Shown here one piece after another: positions 18,230 to 27,027 of a stretch of DNA of 64,000 nucleotides. The DNA comes from Streptomyces sp. NBC_00377 (GTDB lineage: Bacteria > Actinomycetota > Actinomycetes > Streptomycetales > Streptomycetaceae): positions 3,286,001 through 3,350,000 of the forward strand of contig NZ_CP107958.1 in the NCBI RefSeq assembly GCF_036075115.1. The letters run 5' to 3'. A program made the translations under genes and the position numbers. A model generated the notes under the pieces. That model was not told the DNA's origin, did not search any database, and saw only the letters and a program-made list of their open reading frames with translations. Each line of letters starts with the position of its first letter. Positions within the stretch are counted from its first letter, which is position 1.

Positions 18230-18254
18230 CGTCGCACACGCTGACCCGTGGGGC

Positions 18255-19649
18255 TCAACTGCCGGGATACGGCCAGGCGTTGGGCAGGCAGTGGATCCCG
18301 TCGTGGTCGAGGAACTTCGTCTGCTGCTGCATGACCGGCGCGAGCTCGCCGTCCTTGTCGCAGGTGACATGGCTGTAGCCGAGGCGGTGTCCGACCTCGT
18401 GGTTGATCAGCATCTGCCGGTAGGCGTACATCTTGTCGCCGAAGGTCTTCGATCCCTGCGCCCACCGGTAGGCGTTGATCATCACGCGCTCGGTGGCCGC
18501 CGAGTCGCAGGAGACGTTGTCCTCCGTGGTGTCCAGACCGGACTTGGCGCACCACACGGCGGTCGTGCCAGGACTGGCGAGCGTGATGACGAAGTCGGCC
18601 TTGCCCGAGTGGATCCGCTCGAAGGTGCGGGCGCCGTCGTGGGCCCAGCTGCGGGAGTCGTTGAGCGTCGCCTGCACGGCCTGCGCGAACAGTTCACCGT
18701 CGAGGCCGAGGCCGTGTTCCACGTCGACGCGGTAGGTGTATTTCCGCCCCTTGCCGGGCGCCTTGGCGACGCCCGCCACCGCGTCGAACCTCCCCGATCC
18801 CTTGAGCTGGGCACCGAGGGGATATCGCACGCTCATCCGCTGCGCGTAGGTCAGCGTGACCGCACCGGAGCCCGCGGCGGGCGACGCCGGCGCGCTCGGG
18901 CGGTCGTCCCCGCGCGCGGTGTCGTCGACGGCTTCACGGGTCCGGCCGGTGGCGGACTGCGACCGGACCGCGTCGTCGTCCCGTCCGGCGGTGACCTGTC
19001 CGGCCACCACGACGGCCAGCACCGTGGTGACGGCGGCAGCCGCGATACCGGCGAAGGCCCGCCCCTTGGCACTCGGGGCAGCCGGGGATCCGTCCGTGGA
19101 CGGCTCGCCGCCCACGCCGTCGCTTCCGCCGGCGCCGGCGCTCGCACGAGAGGCGGCGTCCCGGTCAGCGTCGGAGATGTAGGGATCCTGCACGCGCGTG
19201 GCCGTGTACGGCGTCCTCGCGCGCGTGAAGACGTCCTCGTCGTCCTCGCCGAAGGCGTCGAGGTACTCCTGACGAGGGCCCCGGCGGGAGCCCGGGCGGG
19301 GGCCCTTGTGCGGGCCGTCCTGCGGAATGGTTCGCTGACGCGGTATCACGGGCTGCCCGGTACCCGCTGATCGTCCTCTCAAGTCACCCCAGCCGCCTCC
19401 CCCTTCGGGCTGCTCCGGGTGACCGCCCCGCACCTGCGGAAACCCGTGGGCCGGGGTCCCGTCGGGGAGGAAGAAGCGGGGCACCCCGTGCGAGGGGGTG
19501 CCGTCGGTCCCCGCGGGCGGCGCCTGGACCCGGGCGCCGCGCGGATCCCCCTGCGGAGGCGGCTGCGGGTCGGCTCCCTGCGACGCACCTTTGGCAGCGC
19601 CGTCCGCGGCACTCCTGGGCGCGGGTCCACGCCGGCTGTGGCGTCCCAC
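18255..19649 (-). CDS. DUF3152 membrane-anchored zinc-metalloprotease-like protein
   Basis: 464 residues. A Pro/Gly-rich cytosolic N-terminus of about 190 residues, one transmembrane helix (AFAGIAAAAVTTVLAVVVAGQV, about residues 198-219, here split as AFAGIAAAAV and TTVLAVVVAGQV), a linker, then a secreted DUF3152 domain. This domain contains HEVGHRLGYSH at 417-427, an exact HExxHxxGxxH metzincin-type zinc site, and paired cysteines (VWCAKSG, VSCDSAA, VTCDKDG, IHCLPN) likely forming disulfides outside the cell. The family is uncharacterised in actinobacteria; a protease activity is inferred from the motif. ATG 19649. It lies 7 bp downstream of a hydrolase gene on the same strand, so they are probably one transcript. 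Confidence 0.85.
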   Translation of the reverse strand: MGRHSRRGPAPRSAADGAAKGASQGADPQPPPQGDPRGARVQAPPAGTDGTPSHGVPRFFLPDGTPAHGFPQVRGGHPEQPEGGGGWGDLRGRSAGTGQPVIPRQRTIPQDGPHKGPRPGSRRGPRQEYLDAFGEDDEDVFTRARTPYTATRVQDPYISDADRDAASRASAGAGGSDGVGGEPSTDGSPAAPSAKGRAFAGIAAAAVTTVLAVVVAGQVTAGRDDDAVRSQSATGRTREAVDDTARGDDRPSAPASPAAGSGAVTLTYAQRMSVRYPLGAQLKGSGRFDAVAGVAKAPGKGRKYTYRVDVEHGLGLDGELFAQAVQATLNDSRSWAHDGARTFERIHSGKADFVITLASPGTTAVWCAKSGLDTTEDNVSCDSAATERVMINAYRWAQGSKTFGDKMYAYRQMLINHEVGHRLGYSHVTCDKDGELAPVMQQQTKFLDHDGIHCLPNAWPYPGS

Positions 19650-19656
19650 GTCGGCC

Positions 19657-20634
19657 TCAGCCCCCCGAGATCTCGGTCGTGCGGGCGGTGTCCGCGAGGA
19701 GCTCCCGGAAAGCCGTCGCCACCGTGTCGGGGTACTCCATCATCGCCACGTGGCCCGCGTCGGGCAGCGTGAGCAGGCGGGAGTCCCGGAAGGTCCGGGC
19801 GGCGCGCTGCGCCATGCGGAAACCGACGAGCTGGTCGCGACCGCCGTAGACGAGGAGGGTCGGGGCGAGGACGCGTTCGGCCTGGCGCCAGAGCCCGTGC
19901 TGACCACCCAGCGTGTACGCGCTGAGCAGCCCGCGCGTGGAGCGTGTCAGCGCGTCCCAGAAGTAGGGCAGCTGAAGCCGCCGCTCGAGCTCGTCGACCG
20001 CGTGGCGGAACGCGTCCGGGCTGACCCTCCCGGGATCGCCGTAACAGAGCGCAGTGACCCCGCGAACGCGCTGCTCGGCCGTCCACTCGCGGGTGAACCG
20101 GGTGAACAGCGCTGCGACGCCGGGCAGCCCGACCAGTCCCGTGGGCACCGCCGTCCGCTGCACCCGCAGCTCGGGCAGCGCGGGCGAGACCAGCGTCAGC
20201 GTCCGTACGAGGTCGGGCCGGACCGCGGCGACGCGCGTGGACACCGCGCCGCCCAGGGAATTGCCGAAGAGGTGCACGGGGCCGCGGTCGACGGCGTCGA
20301 GGTAGCGGATGACGGCACGCGCGTGTGCCGTGATGGAGTAGTTGCCATCGTCCGGTGGCGGGGAGTCGCCGAAGCCCGGCAGATCCACCGCCTCGCTCGC
20401 CACCACCCCGTCGAGCAGCGCCATCAGCGCCGACCAGTTCTGCGAGGAACCGCCCAGGCCGTGCACGTACAGCGCGGGCTGGAGCCCTTCGCGCGCGGGG
20501 GGCCTGGAGCGGATCGTGAGCGTGATGCCCGGCAGCCCCACCGACCGGAGCCGTTCGCCCTCGGCGACCCGGACGGCAATCGCCTTCGGGAGCACGCTGG
20601 TGGGCGGCACGGAGGGCAGCTCGGTCGAAGACAT
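19657..20634 (-). CDS. Alpha/beta hydrolase
   Basis: 325 residues. LYVHGLGGSSQNW gives the oxyanion region, GNSLGGA carries the nucleophile (Ser126), VYGGRDQLVGF the acid and DAGHVAMMEYP the histidine. No signal peptide, so cytosolic. Resembles esterase or C-C hydrolase-like proteins; the substrate is not evident. The first gene of a two-gene unit with the DUF3152 gene. Confidence 0.85.
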   Translation of the reverse strand: MSSTELPSVPPTSVLPKAIAVRVAEGERLRSVGLPGITLTIRSRPPAREGLQPALYVHGLGGSSQNWSALMALLDGVVASEAVDLPGFGDSPPPDDGNYSITAHARAVIRYLDAVDRGPVHLFGNSLGGAVSTRVAAVRPDLVRTLTLVSPALPELRVQRTAVPTGLVGLPGVAALFTRFTREWTAEQRVRGVTALCYGDPGRVSPDAFRHAVDELERRLQLPYFWDALTRSTRGLLSAYTLGGQHGLWRQAERVLAPTLLVYGGRDQLVGFRMAQRAARTFRDSRLLTLPDAGHVAMMEYPDTVATAFRELLADTARTTEISGG

Positions 20635-20907
20635 GCGGGCAATGTTACGAGACGATCACGCGCGACTTTGTGTGTTCGCCGTCACACGCGCGGGTCGCGT
20701 GCGCCCGGGAGGGGTAGGCAACGACACCGCGCCCGCACGGCATCCGCACCGCACTCACACCGCCCCGACGCCATACCGAGGCGGATCAGGGGCACTCCGC
20801 ACAGCGATCGCATAGCGTCCGAAACGGGTGTCTCCTAGGCTCGTATCGAGGGCACCCGCTTGTGGCCCCTGCAGCTCGCAGGGACGTTCGTAGGAAGGGA
20901 GCCCACC

Positions 20908-21126
20908 ATGGCCATTGACCCCACCGACCCGGAGACGTTCGAAGAGGACGACGACTTCGGGGAGATCGACGTCGAGGCGCCGGAGAACGACGCCGCCGAG
21001 CAGTACACGGACGTCATCCCGAAGCGCGACGACTCCCTGGAGGACGTGGATCCCGCCCGGGCCGACGAAGCCGATCTCGTCGAACAGGCTCGCGTGGTCT
21101 CGCTCGACGAGGACGACTATCGCTGA
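20908..21126 (+). CDS. Small acidic conserved hypothetical protein
   Basis: 72 residues starting MAIDPTDPETFEEDDDFGEI, strongly acidic (repeated D/E) with no hydrophobic segment. ATG 20908 follows the Shine-Dalgarno GGAAGGGA. Such short acidic proteins are conserved among Streptomyces but I do not know a function. It is transcribed divergently from the hydrolase gene; the 273-bp gap should hold both promoters. Confidence 0.75.
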   Translation: MAIDPTDPETFEEDDDFGEIDVEAPENDAAEQYTDVIPKRDDSLEDVDPARADEADLVEQARVVSLDEDDYR

Positions 21127-21305
21127 CCGGTCCGAGCTGGAGCGGGCCGGAGTATGCCCGTAACATCCCGTTCCAAAACAGTTTCTACCGCTTTTGTCGT
21201 CGTCCAGTCCGTGAAATTCTGCACTCGCACCGCGCACAGCACGGTTACCGAAAAGTACGATGGCGGCGCGGCGCTCACCGCAAGAGGACCACTTTGGGAG
21301 GCGGC

Positions 21306-21947
21306 GTGACAGCCATCGAGCAGACAGAGGCGGCGCGCCCGCGGGGCACCCGCCTGCCGCGCCGTGCCCGACGCAACCAGCTGCTGGGCGCCGCCCAGGA
21401 AGTCTTCGTGGCGCAGGGCTACCACTCGGCCGCCATGGATGACATCGCCGAGCGGGCCGGCGTCAGCAAGCCGGTGCTCTACCAGCACTTCCCCGGCAAG
21501 CTCGACCTCTACCTGGCCCTGCTGGACCAGCACTGCGAGTCGCTCATCCAGGCCGTGCGCGGTGCGCTCGCCTCGACGACCGACAACAAGCAGCGCGTCC
21601 GCGCCACGATGGACGCGTACTTCGCGTACGTGGAGGACGACGGCGGCGCCTTCCGTCTGGTGTTCGAGTCGGACCTGACGAACGAGCCCGCGGTGCGCGA
21701 GCGTGTCGACAAGGTCACCACCGAGTGCGCCGAGGCGATCTGCGAGGTCATCGCGGAGGACACCGGCCTGTCGCGCGCGGAGTCCATGCTGCTCGCCTCG
21801 GGCCTGGGCGGCCTCGCCCAGGTCGTGGCGCGGTCCTGGCTGCACAGCGACCGCAGCGTTCCGCGCGATCAGGCGGTGCAGCTGCTGGCCTCGCTGGCCT
21901 GGCGCGGCATCGCCGGTTTCCCGCTGCACGGGACCGATCAGCACTGA
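21306..21947 (+). CDS. TetR-family transcriptional regulator
   Basis: 213 residues. The helix-turn-helix lies at about 26-70: QLLGAAQEVFVAQGYHSAAM, DDIAERAGVSKPVLYQHFPGK. The C-terminal ligand domain ends LASLAWRGIAGFPL. GTG 21306 is chosen because GGGAGG precedes it by 4 nt; an in-frame upstream ATG/GTG at 21294 lacks a ribosome site. The target is unknown. Its conserved place next to a DUF3107 gene in actinomycetes is typical. Confidence 0.88.
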   Translation: MTAIEQTEAARPRGTRLPRRARRNQLLGAAQEVFVAQGYHSAAMDDIAERAGVSKPVLYQHFPGKLDLYLALLDQHCESLIQAVRGALASTTDNKQRVRATMDAYFAYVEDDGGAFRLVFESDLTNEPAVRERVDKVTTECAEAICEVIAEDTGLSRAESMLLASGLGGLAQVVARSWLHSDRSVPRDQAVQLLASLAWRGIAGFPLHGTDQH

Positions 21948-22093
21948 CCGCGGGGGCGGTCGGCCGTTTGTTCCCGCCCGCTGTTCGCTCCTGGCGTGGA
22001 CGGCCGCGCCGTGTACGTCCCCTCACCGGGCTAATGTGTGCAGCGTACGGCGCGGACGCCCGCGCACCTCGTGACCGTCGGAGGGACATAGCC

Positions 22094-22321
22094 GTGGAGG
22101 TCAAGATCGGCGTGCTGCACGCGCCTCGCGAGATCGTTCTGGAGAGCGGTCAGACTCCCGAGGAGGTCGAGCGGGTGGTGGCCGAGGCCCTGGCCGGGAA
22201 GTCGCAGCTGCTCAGCCTCGTGGACCAGCACGGCCGCAAGGTCCTGGTTCCGGCCGACCGTCTGGCCTACGTCGAGCTGGGCGAGCCCGCCCCGCGCAAG
22301 GTGGGCTTCGGCGCACTGTAG
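22094..22321 (+). CDS. DUF3107 family protein
   Basis: 75 residues: VEVKIGVLHAPREIVLESGQ then TPEEVERVVAEALAGKSQLL and DRLAYVELGEP. The size and sequence fit DUF3107, a small actinobacterial family that folds as an alpha/beta unit and is thought to be ATP-binding in older annotations; the role is unknown. GTG 22094 with GGAGGGA upstream. Followed directly by a strong terminator. Confidence 0.88.
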   Translation: MEVKIGVLHAPREIVLESGQTPEEVERVVAEALAGKSQLLSLVDQHGRKVLVPADRLAYVELGEPAPRKVGFGAL

Positions 22322-22333
22322 GCGAAGCAACAC

Positions 22334-22373
22334 GAGAGGGGCCCGGCGACCGGAAGGTCGCCGGGCCCCTCTC
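22334..22373 (+). terminator. Terminator after the DUF3107 gene
   Basis: An 18-bp perfect stem (GAGAGGGGCCCGGCGACC and complement) closed by a GGAA loop, 12 bp past the stop. Confidence 0.88.
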
Positions 22374-22410
22374 GCATGCGTGCGCCGGGCCCCTCTCGCA
22401 TGCGTGCGCC
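22363..22410. repeat. 24-bp tandem duplication of a terminator arm
   Basis: Two exact copies of a 24-bp unit beginning gggcccctctcgcatgcg at 22363 and 22387. The first copy includes the 3' arm of the terminator, so the duplication offers a second, alternative pairing partner. Confidence 0.85.
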
Positions 22411-22570
22411 GCAGGGCGAACCCGACCGGAATCGCGGCCGGTTTTCGCTGTCGGCGTTTCCTTCACAGATGGAGCACAAGTCGGCCCCAGGGGAGGATTG
22501 CATTCCGCAGGTCACGGGTATGACGGGCTACGACCTTGGTGCACAGCCCCACCGTCCGGGAGGGAACCAC

Positions 22571-22840
22571 ATGATCTTGGAAGCGCTCGGCTCCGCTGTG
22601 CTCGGTCTGGTGCTCGCGTGGGCGGCGGTCCACCGCTTCTCCCACCGCCTGCCGGTCCGCAGCCTCGTCCTCGCGACGGGCGTCGCCGGAGCCCTGTTCG
22701 GTGACTTCGTCACCCACAGCGCGCTGGGCCCCGGCACCGTCCTGGCGAGTCTCCTCGGCGCGGCGATCGTCTCCGCCGCCTCGGTCTCCCTGCTGCTGCG
22801 GCCGGCCGGCCGCCTCAGGCGACGATCGGCCCCGGCGTAG
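22571..22840 (+). CDS. Small membrane protein, hypothetical
   Basis: 89 residues with three hydrophobic helices: ALGSAVLGLVLAWAAVHRF, SLVLATGVAGALFGDFV and VLASLLGAAIVSAASVSLLL, then a basic tail RLRRRSAPA. ATG 22571 has the Shine-Dalgarno GGGAGGG. The spacing of glycines resembles small transglycosylase-associated-type (GlsB/YeaQ) membrane proteins, but I would not assign it. It converges on the ferritin-like gene 30 bp away. Confidence 0.72.
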   Translation: MILEALGSAVLGLVLAWAAVHRFSHRLPVRSLVLATGVAGALFGDFVTHSALGPGTVLASLLGAAIVSAASVSLLLRPAGRLRRRSAPA

Positions 22841-22870
22841 GCCGCCGGGCCGACACCGTTCCCGGCGGAG

Positions 22871-23599
22871 CTAGGCCGCGAGCCCCAGCGCCGCCATCCG
22901 CTTGGTGTGCGCCTCGGTGATCCGGGAGAACATCCGGCCGACCTCGGCGAGGTCGAAACCGTCCGCCACACCGCCCACGAGCATCGTCGACAGCGCGTCG
23001 CGGTCCGCGACCACCCGCTGGGACTGCGACAGGGCCTCGCCCATCAACCTCCGTGCCCACAGCGCGAGTCGGCCGCCCACCCGCGGCTCCGCGTCGATCG
23101 CGGCGCGCACCCGGTCCACGGCGAAACCGGCGTGGCCGGTGTCGTCCAGCACGGCCAGCACCAGGGCGCGGCTGTCGGTGTCGAGGCGCACCGCGACCTC
23201 CCGGTAGAAGTCGCTGGCGATCGAGTCGCCGACGTACGCCTTCACGAGGCCCTCGAGCCAGTCCGACGGGGCCGTCTGCCGGTGGAAGCCGTCGAGCGCG
23301 GCGACGAACGGTTCCATCGCCTGCGTCGGCTCCTCGCCGATCTCCGTGAGCCGGTTACGCAGCCGCTCGAAGTGGTGGAACTCGGCCGACGCCATCTTCG
23401 CCAGCTCCGCCTTGTCCCCCAGCGTGGGCGCCAGCTTGGCGTCCTCCGCGAGCCGCTCGAACGCCGCCAGCTCGCCGTACGCCAGCGCACCCAGCAGATC
23501 CACGACCGCGGCCCGGTACTGCGGGTCGGCGGAGGCCGTCGCCCAGTCCTGGGCTGCGATGCCGGTAGCGGTGTTCTCGGGCTTGTCAGAGGTCGTCAT
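22871..23599 (-). CDS. Ferritin-like fold protein (MiaE-like/hydroxylase type)
   Basis: 242 residues, mostly helical. Possible di-iron ligands: Glu in GELAAFERL, ExxH in SAEFHHFERL, and a second pair in DDTGHAGFAVDR. Families of this kind sit in the ferritin-like superfamily; the actinobacterial branch is uncharacterised and often annotated as hydroxylase. ATG 23599. Divergent from the DEAD-box helicase across 415 bp. Confidence 0.78.
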   Translation of the reverse strand: MTTSDKPENTATGIAAQDWATASADPQYRAAVVDLLGALAYGELAAFERLAEDAKLAPTLGDKAELAKMASAEFHHFERLRNRLTEIGEEPTQAMEPFVAALDGFHRQTAPSDWLEGLVKAYVGDSIASDFYREVAVRLDTDSRALVLAVLDDTGHAGFAVDRVRAAIDAEPRVGGRLALWARRLMGEALSQSQRVVADRDALSTMLVGGVADGFDLAEVGRMFSRITEAHTKRMAALGLAA

Positions 23600-24014
23600 G
23601 AAGCGCACAATAGCCCGCTCGTCGCACGGTGGAAGGCCCTGGTCAATCAGTGTGACGACGAAGACGTACGGGACCACCTCAGGCACTGTGACAACCACAA
23701 CGTGACCGAATCGGCCATCGCGTGTGCGCGATTCCGGGGTATGGTGGTAATGCGCCTGCCGAATATTCGACGGGCCGCACGTATGAGGATGCCCGGTCGG
23801 TGGCCCGATCGGCTCCGACCCGACAGCCCTCCTCGCCCGTACGGCACTGTCCGTACGGAACCCGGAGGGGACCCCCTCAGCGGTACGAGCGCTAGAGCGT
23901 CGGCAGAGGTCCCGTGTCCTGACGGCTGGCCCGTGAGGCAGTCGACGCCCCCGGCACGGTCCTGACACGACCCCCGCGCTCGCCTCGCACCGCGCACACA
24001 GAAGAGGCAGCACC
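23600..24014. other. Divergent promoter region, long 5' leader of the DEAD-box helicase gene
   Basis: 415 bp between divergent genes. It contains less GC-rich stretches (around 23690-23790) suited to promoters and, at 23998-24006, the Shine-Dalgarno AGAAGAGG of the helicase. No start codon ATG, GTG or TTG lies in the helicase frame near it. A long leader is common for bacterial RNA helicases. No other gene seen. Confidence 0.5.
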
Positions 24015-26903
24015 CTGACTACGTTCCGAGAGCTCGGCATCCTTTCCGAGACCGCCGAGGCCCTGGAGGCCGTCGGCATCACCAGCCCCTTTCCCATCCA
24101 GGAGATGACGCTGCCCGTGGCCCTCACGGGCACGGACGTCATCGGCCAGGCCAAGACCGGCACCGGCAAGACGCTCGGCTTCGGACTCCCGCTCCTCGAG
24201 CGCGTGACCGTCCCCGCCGACGTCGAGGCCGGCCGCGCCCGGCCCGAAGACCTCACCGACGCCCCGCAGGCGCTCATCGTGGTCCCCACGCGTGAGCTGT
24301 GCACGCAGGTCACCAATGACCTGCTGACGGCGGGCAAGGTGCGCAACGTGCGCGTACTCGCCATCTACGGCGGCCGCGCCTACGAGCCCCAGGTCGAGGC
24401 CCTGAAGAAGGGCGTCGACGTCGTCGTCGGCACCCCGGGCCGTCTTCTGGACCTCGCGGGCCAGAAGAAGCTCGACCTCAAGCACATCAAGTCGCTCGTC
24501 CTGGACGAGGCCGACGAGATGCTCGACCTCGGCTTCCTGCCCGACGTCGAGAAGATCATCAACATGCTTCCGGCGAAGCGTCAGACCATGCTGTTCTCGG
24601 CGACCATGCCGGGCGCGGTCATCGGCCTCGCGCGCCGCTACATGTCGCAGCCGACGCACATCAACGCCACGTCGCCGGACGACGCGGGCCGGACCGTCGC
24701 GAACACCAAGCAGCACGTGTACCGCGCGCACAACATGGACAAGCCCGAGATGGTCGCCCGCATCCTGCAGGCCGACGGCCGCGGCCTGGTCATGGTGTTC
24801 TGCCGTACCAAGCGCACGGCGGCCGACCTCGCCGACCAGCTCCAGCAGCGCGGCTTCGCCTCCGGCGCGGTCCACGGGGACCTCGGCCAGGGCGCCCGCG
24901 AGCAGGCGCTGCGCGCCTTCCGCAACGGCAAGGTCGACGTCCTCGTCTGCACCGACGTCGCCGCCCGCGGCATCGACGTCGAGGGCGTGACGCACGTCAT
25001 CAACTACCAGTCCCCCGAGGACGAGAAGACGTACCTGCACCGCATCGGCCGCACCGGCCGCGCGGGCGCCAAGGGCATCGCGATCACGCTGGTCGACTGG
25101 GACGACATCCCGCGCTGGCAGCTCATCAACAAGGCGCTGGAGCTCGACTTCAGCGACCCGCCGGAGACGTACTCCACCTCTCCGCACTTCTTCGAGGAAC
25201 TCGGCATCCCGGCGGGCACCAAGGGTGTCCTTCCGCGCTCGGAGCGCACCCGCGCCGGGCTCGACGCGGAGGAGCTCGAGGACCTGGGCGAGCCGGGCGG
25301 CCGCGGTGCACGCGGTCGCAACGACCGCGGTGACCGTGGCGGCCGTGACCGGGGCGGTCGTGGTGACCGTGGCGGCCGGGGCGAGTCCCGTTCCGGCGAG
25401 CGGTCGTCCGACGAGCGCGAGCGGTCGGCCCGTACGCCGCGCCGCCGTCGCCGTACGCGCAACGGTTCCTCGCTGGACGCGACGTCGGCGCCCGCCGGCA
25501 CCGCTGCCCCGGAGCAGGCCCCCGCGGCCCAGTCGACGCCCGTGACGGAGGAGGCCGCCGGTCCGCGTACCCCGCGCCGTCGCCGCCGCACCCGCAACGG
25601 ATCCGCGCAGGAGGCCGTCGTCGCGACGACCGTGCCGGCTGCCGAGCCCGTCGCGGAGGCCGCGGAAGCGGCCGTGACGACGGCCGAGGGCCCCGCCCTG
25701 GACGCCCCGCAGACCGCTCCGGAGGGCGCTGCGGCACCGCGCCGCCGCCGCACCCGCAAGACCGCGGAGACCGTGACCGCCGCCGGGACCGCCGCCGGGA
25801 CCGCACCGGCCACGGTGACGGAGCCGCCGGCCGCCGGGGCCCCCGCGGCCGAGACGGTCGTCGACACGGCCGAGGCGACCGAGGCCAAGCCGCGCCGCCG
25901 CACCCGCAAGACGACGGCCGCGGCCGAGACCGTGGCGAGCGTCGAGACCCCGGTGGCGGCCACGGCCGCCGAGACCGTGGTCAAGCCGCGCCGCACCCGC
26001 AAGACGGCAGCCACCGCTCCGGCCGAGGCCGCTCCCGCCGAGGCCGCTCCCGCCGAGGCCGCGCTCGACACGGCCGAGGCCACCGAGGCCAAGCCGCGCC
26101 GCCGCACCACCCGCAAGGCCGCCCAGCCCGAGACGACGGCCACCACGGCCGACATCCCGGCCCAGGCCACGCAGGAAGCGGCAGCCGTCAAGCCGCGCCG
26201 CACCCGCAAGGCCGCCGCCACCGCCCCGGCCACGGCCGAGGCCGAGACCGCGGTCGACACGGCCGAGGCCAAGCCCCGGGTGCGCCGCACCCGCAAGGCC
26301 ACGGTCCCGGCCGAAGCCGCCGTGGACACGGCGGAGGCGACCGAGGCCAAGCCGCGCCGCACCCGCAAGGCCGCCGCCACCGCCGTCGAGGCCACGGCGA
26401 CCGCCGTCGAGGCCCCGGCGGTCGCCGAGGCCAAGCCGCGTCGCACCCGTAAGGCAGCGGCTCCGGCCGAGGTCGCGGTCGACACGGCCGAGGCCACGGA
26501 GGCCAAGCCGCGCCGCACCCGCAAGACGGCCGCCACGGCGACGGAGCCGATCGCGGAGGCCGCCGCGGCCGCCGCGGCGGCGGTCAAGCCGCGTCGCGCC
26601 CGTAAGACGGCAGCCGCGGCCCCGGCCGAAGCCGCCGTCGACACGGCCGAGGCCACCGAGGCCACGCCGCGCCGCCGCACCACCCGCAAGGCCGCCCAGC
26701 CCGAGACGACGGCCACCACGGCCGACATCCCGGCCCAGGCCACGCAGGAAGCGGCAGCCACCAAGCCGCGCCGCACCCGCAAGACCGCCGCCACCGCCCC
26801 GGCCACGGCCGAGGCCGAGACCGCGGTCGACACGGCCGAGGCCAAGCCCCGGGTGCGCCGCGCCCGCAAGGCCACGGCCGCCGCGGAGCCCGCGGACGGC
26901 TGA
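24015..26903 (+). CDS. DEAD-box ATP-dependent RNA helicase with long basic repeat tail
   Basis: About 962 residues. Core: Q-motif region TSPFPIQ (24-30), motif I AKTGTGKT (46-53), PTRELC, LDEADEMLD (163 onwards), SATMPG, then the second RecA domain with ARGIDVEGVTHVINYQ and HRIGRTGRAG near 345. After about residue 430 comes an RGG-like region (DRGDRGGRDRGGRGDRGGRG) and from about 475 to the end many K/PRRTRK basic blocks separated by acidic-alanine TAEATEA linkers, like histone H1 or a DNA/RNA-binding tail. Start: homology requires FRELGIL at the front, and the only NUG there is CTG at 24015 with AGAAGAGG 8 nt upstream; ATG 24105 would cut the Q-motif. Likely in cold-shock or rRNA/mRNA remodelling. 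Confidence 0.9.
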   Translation: MTTFRELGILSETAEALEAVGITSPFPIQEMTLPVALTGTDVIGQAKTGTGKTLGFGLPLLERVTVPADVEAGRARPEDLTDAPQALIVVPTRELCTQVTNDLLTAGKVRNVRVLAIYGGRAYEPQVEALKKGVDVVVGTPGRLLDLAGQKKLDLKHIKSLVLDEADEMLDLGFLPDVEKIINMLPAKRQTMLFSATMPGAVIGLARRYMSQPTHINATSPDDAGRTVANTKQHVYRAHNMDKPEMVARILQADGRGLVMVFCRTKRTAADLADQLQQRGFASGAVHGDLGQGAREQALRAFRNGKVDVLVCTDVAARGIDVEGVTHVINYQSPEDEKTYLHRIGRTGRAGAKGIAITLVDWDDIPRWQLINKALELDFSDPPETYSTSPHFFEELGIPAGTKGVLPRSERTRAGLDAEELEDLGEPGGRGARGRNDRGDRGGRDRGGRGDRGGRGESRSGERSSDERERSARTPRRRRRTRNGSSLDATSAPAGTAAPEQAPAAQSTPVTEEAAGPRTPRRRRRTRNGSAQEAVVATTVPAAEPVAEAAEAAVTTAEGPALDAPQTAPEGAAAPRRRRTRKTAETVTAAGTAAGTAPATVTEPPAAGAPAAETVVDTAEATEAKPRRRTRKTTAAAETVASVETPVAATAAETVVKPRRTRKTAATAPAEAAPAEAAPAEAALDTAEATEAKPRRRTTRKAAQPETTATTADIPAQATQEAAAVKPRRTRKAAATAPATAEAETAVDTAEAKPRVRRTRKATVPAEAAVDTAEATEAKPRRTRKAAATAVEATATAVEAPAVAEAKPRRTRKAAAPAEVAVDTAEATEAKPRRTRKTAATATEPIAEAAAAAAAAVKPRRARKTAAAAPAEAAVDTAEATEATPRRRTTRKAAQPETTATTADIPAQATQEAAATKPRRTRKTAATAPATAEAETAVDTAEAKPRVRRARKATAAAEPADG
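26066..26304 (+). repeat. 239-bp direct repeat in the helicase tail, copy 1
   Basis: Nearly identical to 26639-26877, offset 573 bp (191 codons, in frame), with only a handful of mismatches (for example at 26091, 26188, 26212 and 26290). It codes the PRRRTTRKAAQPETTATT-type block. Confidence 0.88.
26639..26877 (+). repeat. 239-bp direct repeat in the helicase tail, copy 2
   Basis: Second copy of the in-frame repeat described at 26066. Recombination between the two would delete or add 191 residues without breaking the frame. Confidence 0.88.
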
Positions 26904-26924
26904 CCGGACCGCACGGCACGACGC

Positions 26925-26966
26925 CCGACGGCCCGGCCCCTCCTCGTCGAGGGGCCGGGCCGTCGG
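26925..26966. terminator. Terminator after the DEAD-box helicase
   Basis: An 18-bp stem (CCGACGGCCCGGCCCCTC with complement) and a 6-nt loop, starting 21 bp past the helicase stop and lying 62 bp before the next start. Confidence 0.85.
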
Positions 26967-27027
26967 CGTTCCCCCGGGCGGGGTCCCGCCGACGGTGCGC
27001 GGCGCGGCCTCCCGGTAGCCTCGGGAC

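Larger units (their letters stand above)
17874..18254. other. Intergenic region between DUF3152 gene and glycosyltransferase
   Basis: 381 bp between two minus-strand genes. It contains two hairpins (listed separately) and must carry the promoter of the glycosyltransferase operon. No convincing ORF. I cannot assign a specific -10/-35 pair. Confidence 0.5.
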
